Assembly: GCA_017649745.1 (NCBI GenBank)
Contig: JAGCGE010000367.1
Location: 1-19,871, forward strand
Direction of reading: 5' to 3'
Origin: Clostridiales bacterium
GTDB lineage: Bacteria; Bacillota_A; Clostridia; Saccharofermentanales; Saccharofermentanaceae
DNA length: 19,871 nt
The notes beneath the pieces are model-generated. The model was not told the origin of the DNA. It saw only the letters and a list, made by a program, of their open reading frames with translations, and did no database searches. The position numbers and the translations under genes are program-made. This document shows positions 7,835-15,534 of the stretch, in pieces; positions within the stretch are counted from its first letter, which is position 1; each line of letters begins with the position of its first letter.

Positions 7835-10800
7835 TTAAGTCTCGAACTTGATGTCTCGATCAAGCCTCTCATCGTTAATGATGACATTGAATCTTCCGTT
7901 AGAGATTGAGATGTCGTCGCTCGTAGCGTAAGATCCAACTCCAAGACTGTTATGGATGTTTACTCTGGTGTCTGAACCGATGAGCTTGATCTTTGTCTTG
8001 CAATCCATACCGCCTACGCCGAGGGCATGCTTTCCGACTGTCTCGAGTCTTACGCCGACTCTGTCAGCGAGGTAATCAGTCATGCCGTTAAGAGAACCAA
8101 TACATGTGGAATTATCGGAACTTATATTGATGTCGATCCTTGAATCCTTGATGGAGATTCCTGCAGGGTCATTACCGCAAGTACCGATACATGACATTAT
8201 GTTGCCGCTACCGATTATAGTGACAGATGTCTTCTCAATGCTAACGTCGGTCGTCTTTTCGAGAGAACCGATACCAACACCCTTATCGACGCTAAGATCC
8301 AGATTAATGTTACAGTTATAGATGTCGAGTGTAGACTCGGCATTAAATGAACCAATACCTACACACGTTGTTCCGCCGACCCTGATGGAGTATAGACCTC
8401 TGCGGATCTTGATGATGCCGCCCTTAACAGAGCCAATACCGACACCTGTGTTGCCGCTTCCTGTAACGGTGATCTTACCATTCTGACTGAAGATGAGTTC
8501 ACCGTGTTCGGAAGAGGAATCGTTACCAATTCCGTAGAAATCAGTGTCATTAGTATCTATTGTAAGATTACCTTCGCCTTCAAAGGTGAGGGTAGATGTT
8601 TTCGCGAGCTTGATACCAGCACCGTGCAAGGTATTGTTACCCTTTAAGGTGATCATGAGATCGCAGCCTTCTTCGATCTCGATACAAGGACGTTCCTTGA
8701 TATTGGACAGGTCAACGTTCTCGAGAGTGATCTCGCCTGTGTAGCCTTCTACTACGCGCATATGAAGATCAGTCTTCAAGTTAGGCGCACCGATGATAGA
8801 GATGTTCTTATAAACAGCGCCTTCTTTACCGACAACGATATCGGAGTAACCACCCTTGGAAAGAAGGGAAAGAGATACTCGGTTACTGTTGCCTGATTCG
8901 TAGATCATCTTGCTGTATCCGTCATCCTTCTCCTGAGTAAATCTGACGATCTCGTTACGGATCTTGTTGTCTATGCTCTGGATCGGGTTAACTGCTGGCT
9001 TTGCAGTATAGTAGCCCTGGATCAGATCGACACCCATATGGATGACTGTGCGAAGTTCTTCTGTAGTCTCGATACCTTCTGCAAGAGAGATGATCTTGTT
9101 ATCGTGGCAGAACTTGATGATCTCACGAACAAAGTGCTGCTTTTGCGGTGCTTTGTCGATTCCTGTCAGGAGGAAACGGTCGATCTTAACAAAGTTTGGC
9201 ATGTATCTAATGAGGTTATTGATGTTGGAATAACCTGTGCCGAAGTCATCGATCGCTATCTGAACGCCGAGTTTCTCCAGGAAACTCTTGTAAGCAGGAA
9301 GATCGATATCGTTGATCTCTGCTTCTTCTGTAAACTCGACGACCATTCTCTCGGCATTGCGTGTCAGAAGATCATTGACCTTATTAAGTTCGAGTTCTTC
9401 GAGTTGGACTCCCGGAATGCTGTTGATAAAGATCTTGGCATTGCCGAACTTGTCAGGGTTCTTCTCGATGTTCGAAAGGATGTTAATGAATGTTGCTCGC
9501 TCGACATCTTCAAGACGATCAAGAAGACCTGCGTATTTAACGATCATGAGAGGAGAAGCTTTCTCTTCTGTCGATGAACGCATCAAAGCTTCATACGCGA
9601 AGATCTCGCCTGTAGTAGCACTTACGATCGGCTGGAAAACATAAGACAACAGGTTGTTGTCGAGGATCTTAGAAACAAGATCGCATTCTGTCTTCTCGTC
9701 AGGTCCAAGACTGTTGTAACGTTCCTGCTTAGTGAAGAACTTACTGCTTCGCATGTTCTCCATGAGCTTCTGGTAACCGTTGACCGTGAAGGCACGTCTT
9801 AAGTATTCGAATCCGACAGAAACATCATCCATCCATTGTCTGAAAGTTTCATCATAACTTATCGGATTATCGCCGAAACTTAGTACAGCATAACCAAAGT
9901 TCTCTGTCTCGAAATAGAACGGAGTAATGAAAAATGCCGTCGGCGTACTCCTCTTGTTATCGAGATAAGGTATGAGATCCTTCGTCTCGAAAACAGCGTT
10001 AGTATTAACATAACCCTCATTAGATGAACTGTCGTAATTGACTGCCAGGATCATCTCTGACGGATAGTTGTTGTGAGTAATATGAACGTAAGGAGTATTC
10101 TGAAGGTCACGCCAAGGCTCTGACAGACACAAAGAGAACTTCTTTACGTTAGGTATCTGATATACGTAAGAATAGACAACACCGAAGAAAGAAGCGAGTT
10201 CAGTCTGGGTCATAAGGTTACGTGACATCATGTTATATACGTCATTACGTTCTTCAGCCATTCTGCAGGTAGGCCACTTCTTACGTCTCGGATCGAAAGC
10301 CTTCAGGTCGGAACACTTACATCCGCATGTCTCACCGCAAATGAACTTTGGCTTAGCCTCAAATGGCTTAGGAGTGATGCCTTCGATCTTACTCTTGATG
10401 TAATATGAAGCATACTTTCCCATCTCTTCATAAGGCATATCACTTGATGTAACGAAGAGGGGACTTAATTGTCCTTCTTCAGCTGTATCGAATCCTGCGA
10501 CCGCTACTTCGTCAGGGATCTTGACTCCCATTTCGTAAAGGGCGTTACATACACCGATAGCCATCTCATCATTAGCACATACGATAGCTTCAGGAAGACC
10601 TTTATCACCGGATGCGAATTCCTTGACAGCATATTCACCGCTACTGAACCAAAAGTCACCATGGAATATCCTTGATTCATCAACTTTAAGACCATGAGCT
10701 AACATCGTATCTTCATATGCGTGAAGTCTGCTCAATGAGTGCAGATGCCACTTTTTACCTGACATATATGCGATGTCCTTGTAGCCGTGAACTTCGATCA

Positions 10801-11179
10801 TGTGCTTCACGATCTGAGCCATGCCGTCATAGTCATCTTCAAGGACTGTAGGGAACAACTTGCTCTCTCTATCGATTATGAGGACCGGACCTGTGAAAGA
10901 TTCGCTGAGCTTGTTTTCGAGACGGTCAGCAAGATCTGATGTCTGAAGACTGTCCTTAAGGACTACGACTCCGTCATACTGATTAGGATCAAAGAGATTA
11001 TAGATATTGGTCTCTGCTTTCTCGCGAGCATCCGAAGACTGATATTTCCTATACATGGAGAATACGCACACATCAAAATCATCGGAAAAAGCCTGCTGGA
11101 GGAATCCGTTAACAAATCTCTTCTGATGCGTTTCATCGACTTGAGCTGCGAGTAACGCAATTCTTCTTCTCCTGCTCAT
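7835..11179 (-). CDS. LacI-type sensor + EAL c-di-GMP phosphodiesterase + GIGS-repeat beta-helix-like tail
   Basis: This 1114-residue protein has no signal peptide, so it is probably cytosolic. Residues 1-290 are a LacI/PurR-type ligand-binding domain without the DNA-binding helix-turn-helix (for example PEAIVCANDEMAIGVCNAL, 196-214). It ends in a Cys cluster, CGETCGCKC (281-289). Residues 300-480 form a middle domain, possibly GAF-like. Residues 500-735 are an EAL domain with the key residues present: YEALMR (E530), FINS (N586), VEFTE (E615), DDFGTGYS (D644/D645), VKID (K665), AEGIET (E701) and QGYYTAKP (Q721). Hydrolysis of c-di-GMP is therefore predicted. Residues 770-1114 contain about eight GIG[SN]-like turns (near 883, 914, 941, 969, 998, 1027, 1055, 1081), one every 26-30 residues, as in a beta-helix. 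No GGDEF domain is present. The ATG at 11179 has TGAGGT upstream. Ligand unknown. Confidence 0.88.
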   Translation of the reverse strand: MSRRRRIALLAAQVDETHQKRFVNGFLQQAFSDDFDVCVFSMYRKYQSSDAREKAETNIYNLFDPNQYDGVVVLKDSLQTSDLADRLENKLSESFTGPVLIIDRESKLFPTVLEDDYDGMAQIVKHMIEVHGYKDIAYMSGKKWHLHSLSRLHAYEDTMLAHGLKVDESRIFHGDFWFSSGEYAVKEFASGDKGLPEAIVCANDEMAIGVCNALYEMGVKIPDEVAVAGFDTAEEGQLSPLFVTSSDMPYEEMGKYASYYIKSKIEGITPKPFEAKPKFICGETCGCKCSDLKAFDPRRKKWPTCRMAEERNDVYNMMSRNLMTQTELASFFGVVYSYVYQIPNVKKFSLCLSEPWRDLQNTPYVHITHNNYPSEMILAVNYDSSSNEGYVNTNAVFETKDLIPYLDNKRSTPTAFFITPFYFETENFGYAVLSFGDNPISYDETFRQWMDDVSVGFEYLRRAFTVNGYQKLMENMRSSKFFTKQERYNSLGPDEKTECDLVSKILDNNLLSYVFQPIVSATTGEIFAYEALMRSSTEEKASPLMIVKYAGLLDRLEDVERATFINILSNIEKNPDKFGNAKIFINSIPGVQLEELELNKVNDLLTRNAERMVVEFTEEAEINDIDLPAYKSFLEKLGVQIAIDDFGTGYSNINNLIRYMPNFVKIDRFLLTGIDKAPQKQHFVREIIKFCHDNKIISLAEGIETTEELRTVIHMGVDLIQGYYTAKPAVNPIQSIDNKIRNEIVRFTQEKDDGYSKMIYESGNSNRVSLSLLSKGGYSDIVVGKEGAVYKNISIIGAPNLKTDLHMRVVEGYTGEITLENVDLSNIKERPCIEIEEGCDLMITLKGNNTLHGAGIKLAKTSTLTFEGEGNLTIDTNDTDFYGIGNDSSSEHGELIFSQNGKITVTGSGNTGVGIGSVKGGIIKIRRGLYSIRVGGTTCVGIGSFNAESTLDIYNCNINLDLSVDKGVGIGSLEKTTDVSIEKTSVTIIGSGNIMSCIGTCGNDPAGISIKDSRIDINISSDNSTCIGSLNGMTDYLADRVGVRLETVGKHALGVGGMDCKTKIKLIGSDTRVNIHNSLGVGSYATSDDISISNGRFNVIINDERLDRDIKFET

Positions 11180-11213
11180 AGCGATACCTCATATAAGAAA
11201 CTTATTTATACTG

Positions 11214-11222
11214 ATTATAACA
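11214..11222 (-). promoter_or_regulatory. Extended -10 promoter for the EAL protein gene
   Basis: On the minus strand TGTTATAAT is an extended -10 element (TGnTATAAT) with a perfect TATAAT hexamer, 35-43 bases before the start codon. No good -35 stands at 17 bases, as is common for extended -10 promoters. It suggests this gene is transcribed separately from hipBA. Confidence 0.5.
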
Positions 11223-11330
11223 TTATTCTTCTAAAATAAATGTAACTTGACAATTAACATTTTAAAATTACAATAAAAGCATTAATAGATCGCAACGAAC
11301 TATTAAAGATAATCAGCTTAACCATATGAT

Positions 11331-11362
11331 AAAGCCGTTCCCTATGTTGGGGAGACGGCTTT
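11331..11362 (-). terminator. Terminator downstream of hipA
   Basis: AAAGCCGT (11331-11338) and ACGGCTTT (11355-11362) form an 8-bp stem, with CCC/GGG giving extra pairs toward the loop. Read on the minus strand it lies 12 bases after the hipA stop. The following run is only TTTATC, so termination may be incomplete. Confidence 0.55.
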
Positions 11363-11373
11363 GTTATTCTTCA

Positions 11374-12669
11374 TTACTGATAACTGTTTTTCGCTAGAAT
11401 AGAAGACAGCATATGGATCGTTTTATCGCTGACGCCTGACTGATGTAGATAATCAGAATATTTTCCAGCAATGCTTTGGACCTGATCAATTATCTTATCG
11501 CATTTGACTTTGCTTATGCCCATTGTTTTTCCTGACGCTATAAGATCATTATAGTTGATAGATTCCGTTTTACTGTTGATACGCATTTGGTGTGCACGAA
11601 GCCAGGTGTTATCAGGGTTGTATGAGAAAGTAAGATCATATGCAGGAGCCAGTTTCCAAATACCTTTTTTATCCATTATAAATGCAGTGTTTTTTACATG
11701 ATCATCCTGGTTGACCATTATCACGTTAAATACCATCCTGCGATAAAGCTCAATAACATCAGTAACGGAATTTGTTAGTTGCATGGTTATATTCGCTGCT
11801 TCTTCGTAGCTTGTGTGACCAGGGATATTGTAATCAATATGTGCAATCGCTGCTAAAGTCTGCATGTGAAGCTTTTGATTCTGAATGCGGTCAAAACGTT
11901 TGGTCATAAAATGATAACGCCCGTTTTCTTCAAGTAGTCTGCTTTCATTCATCTTTATTCCTGAATCTTTAGCCATAAGGTAATATGCATATTCGATTCT
12001 GGTGTATTGAACATCATCTTCAAGATTATGGTCACCATTTTTATTAACACCATCAAACTTCAGCAACCAATATTCAAAACCATTTCCGGCATCGATCTGA
12101 CCGCTCTTTATCATTTGCTTTTCTTCGTTCCAAGCGATGAGAGCTTTTGCTCTTGCGCCGCCTGCGGAAGTTCCGAGTTTGATCAACTGACTATAATCCG
12201 GGTCATCAAATGACCTGATTTGTTGATCTTTCTTTTCTGACAGGATATCAGAAGCGAATTTAACCATTTTTGCGACATCAACTTCTTCGTTAAACTCTGT
12301 TTCTGGACCTGAAGCAGGATAATATTCAAGTGCACCCATTCCTCTTTTACCTGTATAACATAATCTGTCTATAGCATTGAAGTCACTTAAAGAACGTCCT
12401 TGCTCTGAGAGCCAACGATCAATTACACGATTACCGAATTTATCAGGAAGGGAATCAGCAACCAGCCCTGGTGCTCCATGAAAAGCGTTTCCCACTAATT
12501 CAGGGAATGAATATACTCTTCTGCTTAGTGGCATCTTGAGAGGAGATAATTCTATTTTGCTGTCAAGAAATCTATTATCATATTCAAAAGATATGTATGC
12601 TTTATCTTCATCCTGATGAATGATGCCTATCCTTGTACCCCATAAAAAAACTTCTGCTGTATTTATCAT
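11374..12669 (-). CDS. hipA: HipA-type serine/threonine kinase toxin
   Basis: A 431-residue HipA homologue of normal length. The N-terminal coupling domain (about 1-110) contains LSPLKMPLS, FPELVGNAFHGAPGLVADSLPDKFGN and the RMGALE-like KRGMGALEYYP. The kinase core has a glycine-rich loop GTSAGGARAKA (166-176), a catalytic lysine in YWLLKF (K204), the catalytic loop NQDDHVKN (320-327; D322 and N327), and metal-binding APAYDL (D345). All look intact, so active kinase is predicted. E. coli HipA phosphorylates glutamyl-tRNA synthetase and causes growth arrest; the target here is unknown. The start codon overlaps the hipB stop in an ATGA, which implies translational coupling. Confidence 0.9.
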   Translation of the reverse strand: MINTAEVFLWGTRIGIIHQDEDKAYISFEYDNRFLDSKIELSPLKMPLSRRVYSFPELVGNAFHGAPGLVADSLPDKFGNRVIDRWLSEQGRSLSDFNAIDRLCYTGKRGMGALEYYPASGPETEFNEEVDVAKMVKFASDILSEKKDQQIRSFDDPDYSQLIKLGTSAGGARAKALIAWNEEKQMIKSGQIDAGNGFEYWLLKFDGVNKNGDHNLEDDVQYTRIEYAYYLMAKDSGIKMNESRLLEENGRYHFMTKRFDRIQNQKLHMQTLAAIAHIDYNIPGHTSYEEAANITMQLTNSVTDVIELYRRMVFNVIMVNQDDHVKNTAFIMDKKGIWKLAPAYDLTFSYNPDNTWLRAHQMRINSKTESINYNDLIASGKTMGISKVKCDKIIDQVQSIAGKYSDYLHQSGVSDKTIHMLSSILAKNSYQ

Positions 12670-12986
12670 TTGTCCTCACCCCATACGAAAGTAACATCTT
12701 GAGCGTTTCCTCGTGAACCGGAAGCTCTGCTACGCTTCTTTTCGCTCTCGAGATAGTAAGAAGGTCTGATACTCTGATCGGGAATCATTTCAAGAAGACG
12801 ATCACCGAGATCCAAAGCGCGCATCAAACTTATGAATCTTGACATACTGATATCTTCACCATTCTCAAATCGCGATATACTTCTGACGGAAACTCCGGAT
12901 TTTTCCGCAAGTTCACTTTGGGTTAACGGGTAGTCTATCCTGTATTGTTTTAGTCTATCCACAATAATCATGTAATCCTGATTCAT
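12666..12986 (-). CDS. hipB: HipB-type Xre antitoxin / autorepressor
   Basis: A 106-residue protein with an Xre-type helix-turn-helix in residues 18-70 (LTQSELAEKSGVSVRSISRFENGEDISMSRFISLMRAL, shown here as consecutive family-like helices). The basic, Ser/Arg-rich tail (about 83-106) probably contacts the toxin. The start ATG has GGAG 8 bases upstream. It precedes hipA with a 4-base ATGA overlap, the usual antitoxin-first order. Regulation is probably autorepression through the two direct repeats at 13011-13073. Confidence 0.85.
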   Translation of the reverse strand: MNQDYMIIVDRLKQYRIDYPLTQSELAEKSGVSVRSISRFENGEDISMSRFISLMRALDLGDRLLEMIPDQSIRPSYYLESEKKRSRASGSRGNAQDVTFVWGEDK

Positions 12987-13010
12987 ATAATTCTCCTATA
13001 CAAAATATTT

Positions 13011-13073
13011 AATGCGCCAAATATGTCTTGTTATGAATATTATATAACATAATACGCCAAATTTGTCTAGTTA
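13011..13073 (-). promoter_or_regulatory. hipBA promoter with two direct-repeat operators
   Basis: Two 23-base direct repeats, 13011-13033 and 13051-13073, match at 20 of 23 positions and start exactly 40 bases apart. Their shared core is CGCCAAAT-[AT]-TGTCT. On the minus strand the upstream copy contains TAGACA, a -35-like hexamer. TATATA lies 17 bases further on and overlaps TATAAT (13039-13044) in the gap between copies. One repeat thus covers the -35 and the other the likely start of transcription, as expected for HipB autorepression. Confidence 0.65.
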
Positions 13074-13321
13074 CTTGCGGATAACGCTATTTTGATTAAC
13101 TGTACGGATATGGTTAGAGTTCGCAACTTTTTTTCCGTGAACGATAAAACTTCCAAATGTATATTCAAGATGTCTTACGGCGGTTCTGAACACCGCGACG
13201 ATGCAGGGGAGACATTCTTTCTTGGCATGTCGTGTGAGGCACATGGTAAAAGGTTGATCTCAAAAGTCTCCTGAAGTTGTTCGAATCAACACAAATACAA
13301 ATGTTATTGGTTTAAAACTTT

Positions 13322-13482
13322 GCTTCGGTTGTCCCGCGACTTTAGTCGCAGCAGATCATGAGCCTTGTCCGACCGCAGATACCGTAGTGACGGATATTAA
13401 AGCCAGGTGTAACAGCTCCGCTTTATGTTCCGCCTACTCAAGCAGACGGCCGCACATCTTTTGTGGATGATCGGGGCTTTTA
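13322..13482 (+). ncRNA. Probable structured RNA upstream of the slipin-like gene (class not identified)
   Basis: This 160-base GC-richer stretch sits in an otherwise AT-rich 530-base gap (12987-13517). Visible helices are: an outer stem GTCCC (13331-13335) with GGGGC (13473-13477); hairpin GCGAC-TTTA-GTCGC (13336-13349); hairpin CCGT-AGTG-ACGG (13382-13393); TAAAGC with GCTTTA (13398-13403/13420-13425); and CACA with TGTG (13453-13456/13462-13465). The outer pairing encloses the rest, as in a compact noncoding RNA or riboswitch. A short T4 follows. I could not match it to the riboswitch consensus sequences I know. 6S and raiA-type RNA are classes to test. The rest of the gap (13074-13321) shows no supported gene. 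Confidence 0.45.
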
Positions 13483-13517
13483 CCTAAAAAATTATTACCT
13501 AATGGAGGGTTAAAGAT

Positions 13518-14609
13518 ATGAAAAAGATTACAGTTAATGAGAATGAATTGGCATTGGTCTTCAAGGGCGGTAAGTTCGAGAAGATCTTAAGAGCAGGCAG
13601 TTATACTCTTATGGGAAAAAGAGAAGCCGAGATCATGGATATCGATCATGCGATCGTTTCCGAGAAGTCGGCTGTGGATTCTCTTTTGAAATATCAGGAG
13701 TTCAACGGCTCAGTTGAAGTTGTAGAAGTAAAGGATGACGAGTTTGCGCTCTACTATAAGGACGGCATGTTCAGACAGGTGCTTGAAGTCGGCAAACATG
13801 CTTTTCTGAAAGAGGGCGACAAAAAGTTCGAAGTGTATAAGTGCGAGCCTGAGGCAACGGCTAAGATCCCACCGTATGTTCTCTCGAAGATCCCAGCTAA
13901 ATACATTCAGATCGTTGAGATCCCTTTCGGTTATAAGGCGGTTATCTACTTTGATAATAAGCCTGTAAAAGAAGTAGGCGAGGGCGTCTATCTGTTCTGG
14001 AGAACTGTTACCAAGATCACTTACAAGTGTGCTGATACAAGGCTTCTTCAGACGACTCTTCAGGGCCAGGAGATCCTGACCCTTGATAAAGTCGCATTGA
14101 GAGTCAACTTCGTTGTAAATTACAGGATCACTGACTTTTACAAGATGAACGAGACAGTAGGTGACTTTGATACCATGATGCACTCGATCTGCCAGCTTGC
14201 GCTGCGTGAGTATATCGGTAAGTTTAAGCTCGATGATGTCCTTGAAGACAAGGACGGTATCTCAGCTTATGTTCACGCGAAACTGATCGCCCGTTGCTCG
14301 GATTATTATGTTGATATCGTTGATACCGGCGTGAAGGATATCATCCTGCCTGGTGCTATCAGCAATATCCTTAATACTGTTCTTATCGCTGAGAAGAAGG
14401 CTCAGGCTAACGTTATCACGAGAAGAGAAGAAGTGGCATCGACCAGATCGCTCCTTAATACTGCTAAGCTCATGGAGGATAATCCTACATTATATAAGCT
14501 TAAGGAACTCGAGTATGTCGAGAGGATCTGTGAGAATGTCGGCAACATCAACTTGAACGGTTCTTCAGATATCCTGGAGCAGCTCACGTCGATCTTGGGC
14601 AAGCGTTGA
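13518..14609 (+). CDS. SPFH/slipin family protein
   Basis: A 363-residue protein with an SPFH (stomatin/prohibitin/flotillin-like) core at about residues 130-300: IQIVEIPFGYKAVIYFDNKPV, then ITYKCADTRLLQTTLQGQEILTLDKVALRVNFVVNYRI split across adjacent strands, then the LREYIGKFKLDDVLEDKDGIS helix. A helical Ala/Lys/Glu tail follows (about 290-330). It lacks the N-terminal membrane hairpin typical of slipins. Instead, residues 1-125 hold two copies of a short beta unit (at 6-31 and 71-97) that resembles the start of the SPFH core at 133-160. It may be a soluble or peripheral scaffold. AATGGAGGG precedes the ATG at 13518. It follows a probable structured RNA, and the AraC-GGDEF gene ends 4 bases beyond its stop in the opposite direction. 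Confidence 0.85.
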   Translation: MKKITVNENELALVFKGGKFEKILRAGSYTLMGKREAEIMDIDHAIVSEKSAVDSLLKYQEFNGSVEVVEVKDDEFALYYKDGMFRQVLEVGKHAFLKEGDKKFEVYKCEPEATAKIPPYVLSKIPAKYIQIVEIPFGYKAVIYFDNKPVKEVGEGVYLFWRTVTKITYKCADTRLLQTTLQGQEILTLDKVALRVNFVVNYRITDFYKMNETVGDFDTMMHSICQLALREYIGKFKLDDVLEDKDGISAYVHAKLIARCSDYYVDIVDTGVKDIILPGAISNILNTVLIAEKKAQANVITRREEVASTRSLLNTAKLMEDNPTLYKLKELEYVERICENVGNINLNGSSDILEQLTSILGKR

Positions 14610-14613
14610 CGGA

Positions 14614-15414
14614 TCACTTTGATTCGCAGATAGCCTTCCACAAAGCTGTGAAAAGCTCTCCATAATGATGGGGGTCTTTCTCCAGCTTTACTGTGCAGAC
14701 ATAAAGCGACAGTGGGATCTTTTGATCTTCGAAGTCGATCGACTCGCCGTTACGAGATAGGATCTTGTCCATCTTAACTTTGGCCTTAGTTTCGTCTGGA
14801 CTATCGGTCAGGATTACGAATTCGTCTCCGCCGATCCTGAAGACTATGTCGTTTTCTTCCGCTACGTCATCGAGTCTTTTCATCGATTCGATTATCGCGA
14901 GATCTCCTGCTTTTCGAGAGATATTATTGATAGGAATGAGCTGATTGATATCAGCGCAGATGAACCAGCAGTCCTGGCGTGACTTAAATATGTCATAAAG
15001 TTCACTGATGTCAAATTTGATACGTGTTGTCATAAGATCGTCTCCTTTCTCCAAGGTCGGTAAGAGCCTCGGATAAAGTTCCGATGCGCGCTTTTTCGAG
15101 CGGTACTCGGAAGGTAGTAAGTTCCATACCTGCCTAAAAGCCCTGGTGAAAGCCTCGTGGCTCGAATAACCGTACATGACGGCGACGTCGAGGATGCTGA
15201 GGTCGGGCTGATTGACAAGAGTCGCGCCCGCTTTGGTCATGCGTCTCCTTATGATGTAATCACGAACAGAGATGTGTGTTGCAAAGCGGAACAGCTTCTC
15301 AAGATTCGAACGCGAGCAGTAGCAGGCTTCGGCAATATCATCCGTGTGGATTTCTTCTGTAATATGCTGTTCGATGTATTCCAGAACGTTAGCCAGAAGT
15401 TCGAGCTTGCTCAT
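14614..15414 (-). CDS. AraC-type DNA-binding + GGDEF domain fusion
   Basis: A 266-residue protein. Residues 5-107 are an AraC/XylS double helix-turn-helix (EIHTDDIAEACYCSRSNLEKLF; SILDVAVMYGYSSHEAFTRAFRQ; PSEYR). Residues 130-266 form a short GGDEF domain: ADINQLIPINN replaces the usual D-x-D-x-FK-x-IND, KAGD (168-171) matches the GxxxGD region, and RIGGDEFVIL (193-202) has an intact signature loop. The domain is shorter than the usual 160-170 residues and lacks the FK and the second Asp of the metal-binding strand, so it may bind nucleotide rather than make c-di-GMP. The start ATG at 15414 has GAGGAGG upstream. DNA-binding domains before GGDEF are uncommon; a transcription regulator sensing nucleotide is the favoured inference. 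Confidence 0.85.
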   Translation of the reverse strand: MSKLELLANVLEYIEQHITEEIHTDDIAEACYCSRSNLEKLFRFATHISVRDYIIRRRMTKAGATLVNQPDLSILDVAVMYGYSSHEAFTRAFRQVWNLLPSEYRSKKRASELYPRLLPTLEKGDDLMTTRIKFDISELYDIFKSRQDCWFICADINQLIPINNISRKAGDLAIIESMKRLDDVAEENDIVFRIGGDEFVILTDSPDETKAKVKMDKILSRNGESIDFEDQKIPLSLYVCTVKLEKDPHHYGELFTALWKAICESK

Positions 15415-15450
15415 ACGCGCCTCCTCTTAAGTGAGATCGATCCTGATTTA

Positions 15451-15459
15451 AGTATAGCA
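15451..15459 (-). promoter_or_regulatory. Extended -10 promoter of the AraC-GGDEF gene
   Basis: On the minus strand TGCTATACT is an extended -10 element (TGn plus TATACT), 36-44 bases ahead of the start codon. No convincing -35 was seen. A single promoter here would leave 15460-15865 as upstream noncoding DNA. Confidence 0.4.
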
Positions 15460-15534
15460 AATACAGATCCGACGGCTTGATTTTTTGAGTAATAATCAGG
15501 CCGCTTTTTGGTGTCCGGATTTCTTTTCGAACTT

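Noticed and set aside
9038..9577. 179-codon plus-strand frame inside the EAL gene
   Set aside because: It mirrors the EAL coding strand and shows no independent family motif or start signal.
13092..13274. 60-codon frame upstream of the structured RNA
   Set aside because: It has no ribosome site, an atypical start and no recognisable motif.
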